The notes: generated by a model from the letters alone, not told the origin. Positions 26,089 through 36,060 are shown, numbered from the stretch's first letter. The stretch: 64,000 bases of DNA from Desulfotignum sp. (GCA_011389555.1 JAABUD010000278.1:1-64000), one strand, 5' to 3'. Made by a program: numbers and translations.

Positions 26089-26699
26089 CAGTCGGTGTCC
26101 TCCGTGCCGCCCTCATACCATGTGATCAGATTGTCGATTTCATCCAGTATGGCTTCCCGGCCCACCCGGGTTTTGGCGGAAAACAAAATGACTTCCCCGC
26201 TGTTCCGGTTCATCTGGGAGCTGATGGCCCCCGCCCGTTTCTGCTGCTGGGTTTTGGACAGTTTGTCCGCCTTGGTGAGCACCACCAGAAACGGCATATT
26301 GTGGGATATCAGCCATCGGGCCAGATTGCGTTCTTCTTCCCGGGGATCCCGGCGGATATCGATGATCAGCACCAGGCCCAGCAGGTTGGAACGATGGGTC
26401 AGATAATTTTCCACCATGGGCTGCCAGGCGGCCCGGATCTTTTTGGATACTTTGGCATATCCATATCCGGGAAGATCCACAAAAGACACGGTTTCATCGA
26501 TCAGAAAAAAGTTGATCAACTGGGTGCACCCCGGCCGGGAACTGGTCTTCACCAGGTCTTTTCGCTGGATCAGGGTATTGATCATGGAACTTTTCCCCAC
26601 ATTGGACCGACCGGCAAACGCGATTTCAGGCACTGCGTAATCCGGATACTGATCCGGTTTCACCGCACTTTTCACAAATTGAACGTCACGGATCTTCAT
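26088..26699 (-). CDS. engB: ribosome biogenesis GTP-binding protein EngB/YsxC
   Basis: A small TRAFAC GTPase needed for large-subunit assembly. G1 is AGRSNVGKSSMINTL, G3 DLPGYGYAKV, G4 LTKADKL and G5 FSAKTRVG. 203 residues, normal. It overlaps the aminotransferase stop by 4 bases and era by 1, in a tightly packed operon. Confidence 0.95.
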   Translation of the reverse strand: MKIRDVQFVKSAVKPDQYPDYAVPEIAFAGRSNVGKSSMINTLIQRKDLVKTSSRPGCTQLINFFLIDETVSFVDLPGYGYAKVSKKIRAAWQPMVENYLTHRSNLLGLVLIIDIRRDPREEERNLARWLISHNMPFLVVLTKADKLSKTQQQKRAGAISSQMNRNSGEVILFSAKTRVGREAILDEIDNLITWYEGGTEDTD

Positions 26700-27853
26700 G
26701 ACACGGTCGCAAGATAGGCCGCCATCCGGTCCATGCCCCGGGTCAGATTTTCCATGGAATTGGCGTAGGAAAATCTGAGATACCCTTCCCCGTTGGCCCC
26801 GAAATCGATTCCCGGTGTCACCCCGATATGCGCTTTTTCCAGAATATCGAATGCCAGGGCATAGGAATCCGTGGAAATATGCTTCACATTCACAAAAATA
26901 TAAAACGCGCCGGTGGGGGGCACCTGGACCCCAAGCCCCATGTCATCGAGGCGCTGCAGCATATACAGCCGCCGACGGTTGTAAACCGCTTTCATCTGCC
27001 GGGTGTCTTTGTCCGCCTCTTCAAGGGCTGCCACCCCGGCCAGCTGGGTCACGGAATTGGCACAGATGAAAAAATTCTGCTGAAGCACCTGCAGGGCCCG
27101 GACAAATACCGGTGGCGCGATCAGATATCCCAGGCGCAGGCCGGTCATGGCAAACAGTTTGGAAAATCCATTGAGCACAAACGCATTGGACGTGTACTCC
27201 AGGATGGAATGTTCTTTGCCCTCATAGACCAGCCCATGGTAGATTTCATCGGAAATGATGCACACGCCATGTTTCCGGGCAACCGCCACAATTTCTTTCA
27301 TCCGGTCCTCCGAAATCACGTTTCCGGTGGGATTGGACGGGGAATTGATGAAGATGGCCCGGGTTTTCGGTGTGATCCTGGCCTCGATGGCCTCCGGGGT
27401 GAACACGAATCCCTCATCTTCTGACACCGGAACAAGCACCGGCACCCCCTGGACATAATGGATGAAATTGGCATAGCAGGCATAATGGGGATCCGACACA
27501 ATGACTTCATCGCCGGGGTTCACCAGGGCCGAAAACAGCAGCAGCATGGCCGGCGAAGTTCCGGAGGTCACCAGGACCTGTCCCGGATCCACTGACGTGC
27601 CGTAGATATCTTTGTGATACCGGGCGATGGCTTCCCGCAGCCGGATATCGCCTAAGCTGTGGGTATAGCTGGTGGCATGACAGTCCAGGGCCGCCCGGGT
27701 CGCGCGATTCACACATTCAGGCACGTCAAAGTCCGGCTCTCCGATCTCCATGTGAATCACATCGATCCCGGCCGCCTCCATCTGATGGATCTTCTCCATC
27801 ACGTCCATGACAATGAACGGTTTGATCTGTTCACACCGTGTGGCAGGTTTCAT
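26696..27853 (-). CDS. class I/II aminotransferase (aspartate/aromatic type)
   Basis: A fold-I PLP aminotransferase of 385 residues. Signs are HMEIGEPDFDVPECV, YTHSLGDIRLREAIA, INSPSNPTGNVIS (PLP-binding Asn), SDEIYHGLVYEG (Asp/Tyr pairing with PLP), NGFSKLFAMTGLRLGYL (PLP lysine in SK) and LRFSYANS (substrate-carboxylate Arg). It belongs to the AspB/PatA group; the exact donor is open. Its place just after hisI-hisG raises histidinol-phosphate aminotransferase as a possibility, but the sequence looks more like aspartate or LL-DAP aminotransferases. Ends 4 bases into engB. Confidence 0.85.
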   Translation of the reverse strand: MKPATRCEQIKPFIVMDVMEKIHQMEAAGIDVIHMEIGEPDFDVPECVNRATRAALDCHATSYTHSLGDIRLREAIARYHKDIYGTSVDPGQVLVTSGTSPAMLLLFSALVNPGDEVIVSDPHYACYANFIHYVQGVPVLVPVSEDEGFVFTPEAIEARITPKTRAIFINSPSNPTGNVISEDRMKEIVAVARKHGVCIISDEIYHGLVYEGKEHSILEYTSNAFVLNGFSKLFAMTGLRLGYLIAPPVFVRALQVLQQNFFICANSVTQLAGVAALEEADKDTRQMKAVYNRRRLYMLQRLDDMGLGVQVPPTGAFYIFVNVKHISTDSYALAFDILEKAHIGVTPGIDFGANGEGYLRFSYANSMENLTRGMDRMAAYLATVS

Positions 27854-27854
27854 G

Positions 27855-28733
27855 TTACAACACCTTGTTCAAGGGATATTCGATAATGCCTTCCGCCCCC
27901 TGCTTGAGCAGCTGGGGAATCAGGTCTCTGACATACCGGGTATCGATGATGCTCTCCACCGAAAACCAGTCGGACTGGTACAATGTGGCAATGGTCGGGG
28001 CATTGAGGCTGGGCAGCAGGGATACAATTTCGGCGATCTTATTTTCCGGCACATTCATCTTGATTCCCACCATCCGGTCCGCCACCAGCGCCCCCTGGAG
28101 CAGCTGGGCAATCTGCTCGATTTTTTCTCTTTTAGCGGGATTCTGCCAGGCGGTTTTGTTGGCAATGAGCTGGGTATTGGTTTCCATGACCTCATGGATC
28201 ACCTTGAGGTTGTGGGCCCGAATCGTACTTTCGGTTTCCGTGATCTCCACAATGGCATCGGCCAGGCCGGACACGATTTTGGCCTCTGTGGCACCCCAGG
28301 AGAATTTCACGGTGACATCGATATTTTTTTCCTTGAAAAACCGCCGGGTGAACTTCACCAGTTCCGTGGAAATGGTCGCACCTTCCAGGTCGGCCAGGGT
28401 CTTGACCGGCGAATCATTGGCCACGGCCACCACCCACCGGGCCGGCCGGGCGCTCACCTTGGAGTACACCAGGTCGGTGACCACATGGACATCGGATTCA
28501 TGTTCCGCCACCCAGTCCAGACCGGTGAGACCGGCATCGATGACCCCGGTCTCCACATTGATGGACATCTCCTGGGCCCGGCACAGGGCACACTCGATGG
28601 TGTCGTCATTGATGTCGGGAAAATAGCTTCGACCCTCGACATTGATTTTCCATCCAGACCGTCGGAACAGGTCGATGGTCGCATTCTGCAAACTCCCCTT
28701 GGGGATGCCCAGTTTCAATATTTTTTCCATCAT
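27855..28733 (-). CDS. hisG: ATP phosphoribosyltransferase (long form)
   Basis: First enzyme of histidine synthesis, joining ATP and [24 protein letters not shown] is the N-terminus of the catalytic part, with [12 protein letters not shown] and [20 protein letters not shown]. At 292 residues it is the long form. The C-terminal about 75 residues ([20 protein letters not shown]) are the regulatory HisG_C domain, so it should be hexameric and feedback-inhibited by histidine without HisZ. Overlaps the hisI stop by 4 bases. Confidence 0.95.
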   Translation of the reverse strand: MMEKILKLGIPKGSLQNATIDLFRRSGWKINVEGRSYFPDINDDTIECALCRAQEMSINVETGVIDAGLTGLDWVAEHESDVHVVTDLVYSKVSARPARWVVAVANDSPVKTLADLEGATISTELVKFTRRFFKEKNIDVTVKFSWGATEAKIVSGLADAIVEITETESTIRAHNLKVIHEVMETNTQLIANKTAWQNPAKREKIEQIAQLLQGALVADRMVGIKMNVPENKIAEIVSLLPSLNAPTIATLYQSDWFSVESIIDTRYVRDLIPQLLKQGAEGIIEYPLNKVL

Positions 28734-29104
28734 TTGTATACCTTTTCGGGATCAAACACCTGCGGATCCACGATCTTGAGATCCTCGCCTTGCACAGCCC
28801 GGTAAAAACAACTTTCATAGCCTTTGTGACAGGCCCCTTTTCCTGTCTGTTCCACTTGTAAAACCAGGGTGTCCTGATCGCAGTCCACCCGGATTTCTCT
28901 GACATGCTGCACATGCCCGGACGTTTCTCCCTTGGTCCACAATGCGTTGCGAGAACGGCTGTAATAGGTGGCTTTTTTTGTCTGAAGGGTCTTTTCGAAT
29001 GCGGCCGGATTCATATAGGCCAGCATCAATATCCGGCCGGTGCCGGCATCCTGGACAATGGCAGGAATCAGGCCCCCGGATTTTTCAAAATCAAGCTGAA
29101 TCAT
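28730..29104 (-). CDS. hisI: phosphoribosyl-AMP cyclohydrolase
   Basis: Third step of histidine synthesis. [31 protein letters not shown] and [19 protein letters not shown] are the family blocks, with metal-binding Asp and Cys residues in the last. The 124-residue length means there is no fused HisE. It is the first gene of the his-to-HNH operon, with a consensus promoter about 50 bases upstream. Confidence 0.95.
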   Translation of the reverse strand: MIQLDFEKSGGLIPAIVQDAGTGRILMLAYMNPAAFEKTLQTKKATYYSRSRNALWTKGETSGHVQHVREIRVDCDQDTLVLQVEQTGKGACHKGYESCFYRAVQGEDLKIVDPQVFDPEKVYK

Positions 29105-29151
29105 GGGGTTATGTTTTGTCCCTTTTGTTATGAGTTACGTTCAACCGGTTC

Positions 29152-29180
29152 TATTTAATCAAAATTCCCTAAAATGTCAA
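29152..29180 (-). promoter_or_regulatory. consensus promoter of the hisI operon
   Basis: Minus strand TTGACA (29180-29175), exactly 17 bases, then TAAATA (29157-29152). It is 48 bases before the hisI ATG. No T-box or attenuator hairpin was seen in the short leader. Confidence 0.7.
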
Positions 29181-29339
29181 TTTATAAAGAGATGCGTGTC
29201 CTGGTTGATGTTATGCAAAAAAAAAGATATGATCCACAATCGGCTGTCACAGTTTGAATGATCCCCTCACAGGGAGGCGGTTTCAAGATTCAGCCGGGAA
29301 ACTGACAAAAACCAAAAAAAATTATGTGTACTGACCATC

Positions 29340-31742
29340 ATGACCAGCAAAAAAACCAGATCTGAGATTCTGAAAAAACGACACAAAAAAGAAACCCGAT
29401 GGATGCGCTCTTTCGTCAAATGGGGCATGATTTCTGTCATCATTTGCCTGCTGCTGACGGCCGGCGGACTGGTCGGTCTCTATGCGTATCTGAGCCAGGA
29501 TTTGCCTAAAATCAACACACTGGAAGATTATCAGCCGGCCACGGTGTCATATGTATATTCCGATGACGGCAGAAAAATCGGTGAATTCTACAACGAACGC
29601 CGGGTTGTCATCCCTTTGTCCGACATGCCCGACAACCTGATCAATGCGTTTGTGGCAGCGGAAGATTCCCGGTTCCGGGAACATCCGGGAATTGACATTC
29701 AATCCATTTTCCGGGCGTTTATCAAAAATTTTCAGGCCGGCACCATCACCCAGGGGGGGAGCACCATTACCCAGCAGGTCACCAAATCCTTTCTTTTAAC
29801 ACCGGAAAGAACCTATGAACGAAAACTCAAAGAAGCGATTCTGGCCTACCGGATTGAAAAGAAATTCACCAAGGATCAGATTCTATATCTGTATTTGAAC
29901 CAGATTTACCTGGGCCATGGTGCCCATGGGGTCGAATCGGCGGCGGAAAATTATTTCGGCAAACACGCACGAGAGTTGAACCTGGCTGAATGCGCCATGC
30001 TCGCGGGTCTTCCCCAGGCCCCCAGCCGGTACTCTCCGTTTCAATTTCCCGAACGGGCCAAACAGCGGCAGATCTATACCTTGAACCGGATGAAAGAAGA
30101 AGGCATGATCTCCAATATGGAGGTCACCGAGGCCATTGACATGCCCCTGGATATCAAACCCCGGAAAAACTGGTTCATCGAGCGGGTGCCTTTTTACGCG
30201 GAACATGTCAGACGATATGTCGAAAAAAAATACGGCCCGGACGCGCTGTACAACCAGGGGCTTCAAATCCATACGGCCGTGAATATCGAATTTCAGAAAA
30301 TGGCGCGGAGTGCTGTCCGGAAAGGCTTGTTGGATCTGGATCGCCGCATGGGATACCGGGGCCCGTCCGGACAGATTCCCCTTTCTGAAATCGAAGCGTT
30401 CTGCATCGATCAAGCCCAGAAAATCCCGGAAAACCTGCTGACTTCCGGAGATATTCATACGGGTGTGGTCCTGGATGTGGATGATCCGAACCAAAAAGCC
30501 GTTGTCCGTGTCGGCAGTTTCAAGGGCATCATCCGGCTTGACACCATGACATGGGCGCGCCGGCCGAACCCGGAAATCGCGTATTATGAATCCAAAATCA
30601 CAGCACCCTCCCAGGTTTTAACCGCCGGGGATATCATTCAGGTTCAGGTCGCATCCGTGTCACAAGACAAGGATACGTATGAATTCACCCTGTTTCAGGA
30701 ACCCGTGGCCCAGTCCGCACTGCTGAGCATCGAGGCGGAAACCGGCCATGTCAAAGCCATGATCGGGGGACGGAATTTCCGGGACAGCCAGTTCAACCGG
30801 GCCTATCAATCCCTGCGGCAGCCCGGTTCCGCGTTCAAGCCCGTTATTTACGCCGCAGCCCTGGACAAGGGCTACACCCCTGCCACCATGATCATGGACT
30901 CGCCCGTGGTATACGACGATGCTGAAAGAGATTTCACCTGGAAACCCCAGAACTATGCAGAGACATTTTATGGGCCCACCCTGTTCCGGGAAGCCCTGGT
31001 GCATTCCCGGAATGTGGTTACCATCAAACTTCTCCAGGATATCGGCATTTCTTATGCAATCGATTATGCCCGAAAACTGGGGATTACATCGGATATCAGC
31101 CAGGATCTGTCCATTGCCCTGGGCTCTTCCGGTGTTTCCCTGCTGGAAATGGTCAATGCCTATGCCGTGTTTTCCAATCTCGGATATTTTATCGAACCCG
31201 TGTTTATCACCAAAATATTCGACCGGCACGGCAATCTGCTGGAAACCTCCCAGCTGGTACGAAAAAAAGTCATCGACATGAGTACTGCCTACATCATGAC
31301 CCATCTTCTGGAAAGTGTCGTCACATCCGGCACGGGTAAGCGGGTCCGGGCGTTGAAGCGGCCCGTGGCCGGAAAGACCGGTACCACCAACAACCTGATT
31401 GATGCCTGGTTTCTGGGATATACGCCGAGATACACCACCGGCGTCTGGGTGGGGCTGGATCAGGGCGGCTCGCTGGGGAAAGGGGAAACCGGTTCCAGGA
31501 CCGCCAGCCCCATATGGCTGGATTACATGCAGCAGGCGCTGGAAGGAAAACCCGCCAGAGCATTCACTGTTCCGGACGGGGTGGTCTTTGCCAAAATCGA
31601 TGCCGAAACCGGTTTGCTGCCCATCGAAGAGTCGGAAAAAACCATTTTTGAATGTTTCAAAGAAGGAACGGTTCCCACGGAATATACGCCGAAACCCGAC
31701 GCAGTCATCGACACGGACGATCTGTTCAAGCAGGAATTCTGA
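29340..31742 (+). CDS. mrcA: penicillin-binding protein 1A (bifunctional)
   Basis: A class A PBP that polymerises and cross-links peptidoglycan. After a basic cytoplasmic start there is one membrane helix (about 28-52). The GT51 glycosyltransferase has AAEDSRFREHPGID and QGGSTITQQVTKSFLL. An OB-like insert lies about 330-450. The transpeptidase has the serine motif PGSAFKPVIY (SxxK), SRN in LVHSRNVVTIKLL and KTGT in AGKTGTTNNLIDAW. 800 residues is typical of PBP1A. The start has no clear ribosome site. Its last 17 bases overlap the convergent radical SAM gene. Confidence 0.93.
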   Translation: MTSKKTRSEILKKRHKKETRWMRSFVKWGMISVIICLLLTAGGLVGLYAYLSQDLPKINTLEDYQPATVSYVYSDDGRKIGEFYNERRVVIPLSDMPDNLINAFVAAEDSRFREHPGIDIQSIFRAFIKNFQAGTITQGGSTITQQVTKSFLLTPERTYERKLKEAILAYRIEKKFTKDQILYLYLNQIYLGHGAHGVESAAENYFGKHARELNLAECAMLAGLPQAPSRYSPFQFPERAKQRQIYTLNRMKEEGMISNMEVTEAIDMPLDIKPRKNWFIERVPFYAEHVRRYVEKKYGPDALYNQGLQIHTAVNIEFQKMARSAVRKGLLDLDRRMGYRGPSGQIPLSEIEAFCIDQAQKIPENLLTSGDIHTGVVLDVDDPNQKAVVRVGSFKGIIRLDTMTWARRPNPEIAYYESKITAPSQVLTAGDIIQVQVASVSQDKDTYEFTLFQEPVAQSALLSIEAETGHVKAMIGGRNFRDSQFNRAYQSLRQPGSAFKPVIYAAALDKGYTPATMIMDSPVVYDDAERDFTWKPQNYAETFYGPTLFREALVHSRNVVTIKLLQDIGISYAIDYARKLGITSDISQDLSIALGSSGVSLLEMVNAYAVFSNLGYFIEPVFITKIFDRHGNLLETSQLVRKKVIDMSTAYIMTHLLESVVTSGTGKRVRALKRPVAGKTGTTNNLIDAWFLGYTPRYTTGVWVGLDQGGSLGKGETGSRTASPIWLDYMQQALEGKPARAFTVPDGVVFAKIDAETGLLPIEESEKTIFECFKEGTVPTEYTPKPDAVIDTDDLFKQEF

Positions 31743-32754
31743 CGATGTTTATCTGATCCGGTGCCAGGGTCGGATCCGGGCATACGCAAAATTCAATGCC
31801 GGGAAATGTTTTTTTCACCCGGAGCAGGTTGCGGTTCCCGTCCCCCCGCAAGCGGGATTCCCGGGAAGGATGAATGCGAATCTGAATGCGTCCCGGCAGA
31901 CGGGTCGCCTGGAATGCTTGAATTTTTTCCACCGTTTTCCAGTATAAAATCCGAGACAGCACCTGATGTCCAAACGCAGGATGCCAGGGGCCGGCCAGGA
32001 CCGATTCCATTTCCGGGTCCGACACGTGCACCCCCATGCGGATCACTGCCACGCCGGCTTGATTGAAAATTCGATATGACCGGCTGGTGACATCCACTGC
32101 CTGATCCAGAGATAACGGCCGATAGATCCCGCGTTGATACCATCGGGCCAGCCGGGTGTTTTTCAGAACCAGAACCGGGTAAATCCGGGCGGTCTCCGGA
32201 TGCATGTCCGCCAGGATCCGCGTGGTCTGGATCACGCCTTCCCGGGTATCTCCGGGAAGCCCCGCCATGATCTGGACCCCGGCGTTCATGTTGTACGCGT
32301 CCAGCAGATCCATGGCCCGGCAGGTATCCTCCCGGGTATGGCCCCGGTCCGCCTTTGACAGGACCCGGTCATCCATGGATTGAACCCCCAGTTCCACCAG
32401 GCGGACCGGATATGCTGCAACCGGTTTCAACCGGTCTTTTGTCACGGTATCGGGACGTGTGGAAAACCGGATGCCATGAACCCTGCCGCTGTCGAGAAAC
32501 GGCCGGACGCTTTCCAGCAGGGCCGACATCCGTCCGGGTGGCAGCCCCATAAAATTGCCGCCGAAAAACGCCACTTCCACCCGGGATCTGGGCCGGGACC
32601 GGGTCAGACAGGTCTGGATAATCTCAGCCACCCGGCCGGCATCCGGCAGGGACGATTTTTGGCCGGTAATGGCTTTCTGGTTGCAGAACACACATCGGTG
32701 AGGGCACCCGGAATGAGGAATGAATACCGGAATGACCAGGGGCGCGCCGGTCAT
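31726..32754 (-). CDS. radical SAM protein (Elp3-like, no acetyltransferase domain)
   Basis: A 342-residue radical SAM enzyme. SGCPHRCVFCNQKAITG holds the CxxxCxxC cluster site, and SAM-binding VEVAFFGGNFMGL follows. AYPVRLVELGVQSMDDRVL and GLPGDTREG are typical of the Elp3/oxygen-independent coproporphyrinogen oxidase branch. The GNAT domain of true Elp3 is absent. It lies 4 bases after the RNase III fusion gene, and similar genes next to rnc are known in other anaerobes, which hints at an RNA-related role. The substrate is unknown. Its 3' end overlaps the PBP1A gene tail-to-tail. Confidence 0.82.
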   Translation of the reverse strand: MTGAPLVIPVFIPHSGCPHRCVFCNQKAITGQKSSLPDAGRVAEIIQTCLTRSRPRSRVEVAFFGGNFMGLPPGRMSALLESVRPFLDSGRVHGIRFSTRPDTVTKDRLKPVAAYPVRLVELGVQSMDDRVLSKADRGHTREDTCRAMDLLDAYNMNAGVQIMAGLPGDTREGVIQTTRILADMHPETARIYPVLVLKNTRLARWYQRGIYRPLSLDQAVDVTSRSYRIFNQAGVAVIRMGVHVSDPEMESVLAGPWHPAFGHQVLSRILYWKTVEKIQAFQATRLPGRIQIRIHPSRESRLRGDGNRNLLRVKKTFPGIEFCVCPDPTLAPDQINIVRIPA

Positions 32755-32758
32755 CGGG

Positions 32759-34315
32759 TCAACATTTTTTCAGCAGCTTCAAGGCTTTTCCCGCGGCATC
32801 CTGTTCCGCTGCTTTTTTGGATTTGCCGACCCCCCGGGTGTGAACATGGGCCAGCTCCAGGCAGATTTCAAAGGTTTTGTCATGGTCCGGCCCGAACTCC
32901 CGGGTCACCGTATACTCCGGGGCCCGGGAAAACACCTCCTGGGCATACTCCTGGATACGGCTCTTGTAGTCCACGGAATGGTCTTTGGCCAGCACCTTGT
33001 CCACGACATCTTCAAACAGGTGCTGCATCAGATCACAGGTGACATCGAACCCGGCATCCAGGAATATGGCCGCCACCACCGCTTCAAACGTATCGGAAAG
33101 AATGGAATTCTTGTCCGCACCACCGGACCCGGATTCTCCTTTTCCCAACCGGATGAATCGGCCCAGATCGATGAATCGGCCCATGTCCGCCAGAGACGGT
33201 TCACTCACCAGGGTGGACCGGAGCCGGGACAATTCTCCTTCCTTGCTGTCCGGGCTCTGCTGCATGAGAATATGTCCCACGCACAGGCCCAGCACCGCGT
33301 CTCCGAGAAACTCCAGCCGTTCATTGTCTGAATCGCACACCGTCTGATTCTCGTTTAAAAAAGACCGGTGGCAAAGCGCGGTCTGAAGCAGGGACCGATC
33401 AACGAACCGATGGCCCAGATGGGTTTCCAGAATATCCAGGCGATCATGAAGATTGCGCATGGCCGTCACCCGGTCGGTCAATGCCTTGAAACAGGTATAG
33501 GGAACCCGGATATTGTCTTTTCCCCGGCCCAGGTGCACCCCCGGGTTGAAACTGCCGTGAAAATCCGACCCCCCGGTGGCCAGTAATTTCTTTTTTCGGG
33601 CCAGATTCTTGAAATATGCGGTTTTCCGGGCGTCATGGTCAGTATAGAACACTTCCACTCCCTGGAGCCCAACCCCCACCAGAAAATCCACCAGCCGTTC
33701 CAGGTCGTTGGTGGTCTGGAATGACAACAGCCCGGGATGGGCCAGCACCGGCACCCCGCCGGCATCCAGAATCGTCTGGATGGCTGTGTCACAAGGTATT
33801 TTGTACTTTTCCACATACGCGGGGCATCCATTGCCCAGAAACTGATCAAACGCGGCGTTGAATGATGGCACCACCCCTTTTCTCACCATCATTTCGGCAA
33901 TGTGGGGCCGGCCGATCTGACGGGTCTTGAAATGGGCCGTAATTTCCGCCATGGTGATGTCCAGCCCCAACTGCTGCAACTGCTGAATAATTTTCGGATT
34001 CCGCTGCTTTCGCGCGATTTTCGCTGCGGCCAGGGCCTGGTTCAGCTGCCGGTCATACAGGGAAAAGCCGTATCCCAGCAGGTGAACACTTCCGATCTTG
34101 TCAAACCCTTTCGGCGGTTCACAGGAGATCTCCACCCCGGTGATGAAATCCACGGGAAAGGCATGCAGATGCGCCAGGATATCATGAATCCCGTCAATGG
34201 TATCATGATCGGTCAGAGAAATCGCCCGGACACCCGTGTCCCGGGCAAGCCCGAGAATCTCATACGCAGACAGGGACCCGTCCGAGGCCGTGGAGTGTAT
34301 GTGAAGATCAATCAA
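32759..34315 (-). CDS. PHP phosphoesterase-ribonuclease III fusion
   Basis: Two complete enzymes in one frame. Residues 1-283 are a PHP-type phosphoesterase like TrpH/RNase AM, with DLHIHSTASDGS, LTDHDTIDG, VPVLAHPG and GGSDFHG carrying the metal ligands. Residues 290-518 are RNase III. NERLEFLGDAVLGL (331-344) and SDTFEAVVAAIFLDAG (407-422) supply the acidic catalytic residues, and a double-stranded-RNA-binding domain spans about 450-517. Nothing looks broken, so the fusion should be active: RNase III cuts duplex RNA and PHP relatives of this type trim 5' ends or 3',5'-bisphosphates. An internal ATG at 33460 (Met286), with GGGTG 9 bases ahead, could give a separate 233-residue RNase III. Confidence 0.9.
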   Translation of the reverse strand: MIDLHIHSTASDGSLSAYEILGLARDTGVRAISLTDHDTIDGIHDILAHLHAFPVDFITGVEISCEPPKGFDKIGSVHLLGYGFSLYDRQLNQALAAAKIARKQRNPKIIQQLQQLGLDITMAEITAHFKTRQIGRPHIAEMMVRKGVVPSFNAAFDQFLGNGCPAYVEKYKIPCDTAIQTILDAGGVPVLAHPGLLSFQTTNDLERLVDFLVGVGLQGVEVFYTDHDARKTAYFKNLARKKKLLATGGSDFHGSFNPGVHLGRGKDNIRVPYTCFKALTDRVTAMRNLHDRLDILETHLGHRFVDRSLLQTALCHRSFLNENQTVCDSDNERLEFLGDAVLGLCVGHILMQQSPDSKEGELSRLRSTLVSEPSLADMGRFIDLGRFIRLGKGESGSGGADKNSILSDTFEAVVAAIFLDAGFDVTCDLMQHLFEDVVDKVLAKDHSVDYKSRIQEYAQEVFSRAPEYTVTREFGPDHDKTFEICLELAHVHTRGVGKSKKAAEQDAAGKALKLLKKC

Positions 34316-34327
34316 TGGCAGTACCGG

Positions 34328-34690
34328 TCAAAGCCCCAGGGCATTTTCCATGTCCTCTTCACGGGTTTTGCACTCGATGCACTGGGTGGTCACGGGCCGG
34401 GCTTTCAACCGTTCAATGGAGATCTCTTCCTCACAGGCTTCACACTGCCCGAAGGTCCCGTTCTCGATCCGGTCCAGGGCTTTTTTGATTTTTTTGATCA
34501 ATTTATGCTCCCGATCACGGATCCGCAGCTCAAAGCTTCGTTCCGCTTCATGGGAGGCCCGGTCCGTGGGATCGGCAAAGTTCTCCTTGGGCTGGGTCAT
34601 TCCGGTCACTGTGCTGTCGGCATGCTTCAGCAGTTCATTGAGCCGTTCGGTCAGCAGGGTATGGAAATATTCCAGATCTTCTTGTTTCAT
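34328..34690 (-). CDS. DksA/TraR C4-type zinc-finger protein
   Basis: A transcription factor that enters the RNA polymerase secondary channel. The N-terminal helical hairpin (ERLNELLKHADSTV ... RASHEAERSFELRIRDRE) is followed by the four-cysteine finger CEACEEEI ... CIECK (C-x2-C-x17-C-x2-C). About 120 residues, slightly short of E. coli DksA. AGGA is 8 bases upstream of the ATG at 34690; the ATG three codons earlier has no spacing for a ribosome site. It is 12 bases ahead of the PHP-RNase III gene, so both are probably co-transcribed. Confidence 0.9.
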   Translation of the reverse strand: MKQEDLEYFHTLLTERLNELLKHADSTVTGMTQPKENFADPTDRASHEAERSFELRIRDREHKLIKKIKKALDRIENGTFGQCEACEEEISIERLKARPVTTQCIECKTREEDMENALGL

Positions 34691-34772
34691 GGTGTCCATC
34701 CTAAAATAAGGGTCAAAGGTCCAGGAACATTAAATTGCGTATTATATCAGGACCTGCTCACTTGTAAAGATT

Positions 34773-36050
34773 TTATTGATTTTCCAGCATGTCCAGGTTG
34801 AACAGCTGCCTGGCCACATTCAGATACAATGAATCATCCCGGTGCCCGCCCGTATGTTTCAAAAACAGGATGGGATCGTGAATCGCCCGGGTCGCAATGG
34901 CCCGGGTCATCCGTCGGATGGCATCCTTGTCCGGTTCGGCCAGGTGGGGTAAATGGGACAGGGTCTTGTCACATTCCATTTCCACGATGGCCGTCATCTT
35001 GTCGTTGAGCGCCTTGATGGTGGGCACGATGGCCAGACTGTCCAGCCATTGCCGGAACTTGATCACGGCTTCGGAGACAAGCCGTTCCGCCTTGACGGTT
35101 TCCTGTTCCCGCTGCTGAATATTGGATGACACAACGGTTTTGAGATCATCGATGTCATACACATACACATTGGACAATTGATTGATTTTCGGATCGATGT
35201 CTCTGGGCACGGCAATATCGATAAAAAACAGGGTCCGGTATTTTCGTTTTTTCATGGCTTTTTTGACCTGATCCGCAGTGATCACATAGTCGGTGGCACC
35301 CGTGGATGAAATGATGATATCCACTTCGGTCAGGGCATCCACCCGTTCTTCAAATCCCAGTGCCCGGCCTTTGAACCGCTCGGCCAGGGAAACGGCATTT
35401 TCAAAGGTCCGGTTGGACACCCGAATCTGGCTCACGTTATGGGAAATCAGATGCTCCACGGCCAGTTCCGCCATCTCTCCGGCTCCCAGCAGCATCACGG
35501 TTTTGTTGGACAAATCGCTGAAGATCTTGTTGGCCAGCTCGATGGCCGCATAGCTGATGGACACGGCATTGTCTCCGATCCCGGTTTCCTTGCGGACTTT
35601 TTTGGCCAGGGAAAACGACTTGTGCATCATCCGGTTGAGCAGGACCCTGGACGTGCCGGCTTTTACGGCGGTTCGATACGCCTGTTTGATCTGTCCCAGG
35701 ATCTGGGGTTCTCCCACCATCATGGAATCCAGGCTGGCAGCCACACGGAACAGATGGCGGATCGCTTCATCTTTGCGAAGGATGTATAACGCAGGCACAA
35801 ATTCAGACGGAGGAATTTTTTTACTCCCGGAAAGAAAAGTGATCAGTGTATCCACGGTGCCGCTGCGGGTGGCCACATACAAAATTTCCGTCCGGTTGCA
35901 GGTGGAGAAAATCAGAATTTCTTTGATACCCGGATGCTGATTGAGGGTTTCCAGGGCCGACAGGATTTCCTCTTCGGAAAACGAGAGTTTTTCCCGAAGC
36001 GCCACGGGCGCGGTTTTATGGTTGATACCGATGAGGATAATATTTGGCAT
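34773..36050 (-). CDS. hemA: glutamyl-tRNA reductase
   Basis: Makes glutamate-1-semialdehyde from Glu-tRNA, the first step of C5 tetrapyrrole synthesis. IGINHKTAPVALREKLSF begins the protein. Catalytic C51 sits in FSTCNRTEIL. MLLGAGEMAELAVEHLI is the NADPH domain, and a C-terminal dimerisation helix bundle follows. 425 residues from the ATG at 36050. The frame runs further up into the ccsA gene but family homology starts here. It is the last gene of met8-ccsA-hemA. The same substrate type, tRNA-Glu, is encoded at 8199-8276. Confidence 0.95.
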   Translation of the reverse strand: MPNIILIGINHKTAPVALREKLSFSEEEILSALETLNQHPGIKEILIFSTCNRTEILYVATRSGTVDTLITFLSGSKKIPPSEFVPALYILRKDEAIRHLFRVAASLDSMMVGEPQILGQIKQAYRTAVKAGTSRVLLNRMMHKSFSLAKKVRKETGIGDNAVSISYAAIELANKIFSDLSNKTVMLLGAGEMAELAVEHLISHNVSQIRVSNRTFENAVSLAERFKGRALGFEERVDALTEVDIIISSTGATDYVITADQVKKAMKKRKYRTLFFIDIAVPRDIDPKINQLSNVYVYDIDDLKTVVSSNIQQREQETVKAERLVSEAVIKFRQWLDSLAIVPTIKALNDKMTAIVEMECDKTLSHLPHLAEPDKDAIRRMTRAIATRAIHDPILFLKHTGGHRDDSLYLNVARQLFNLDMLENQ

Positions 36051-36060
36051 GGGTTTTCCG

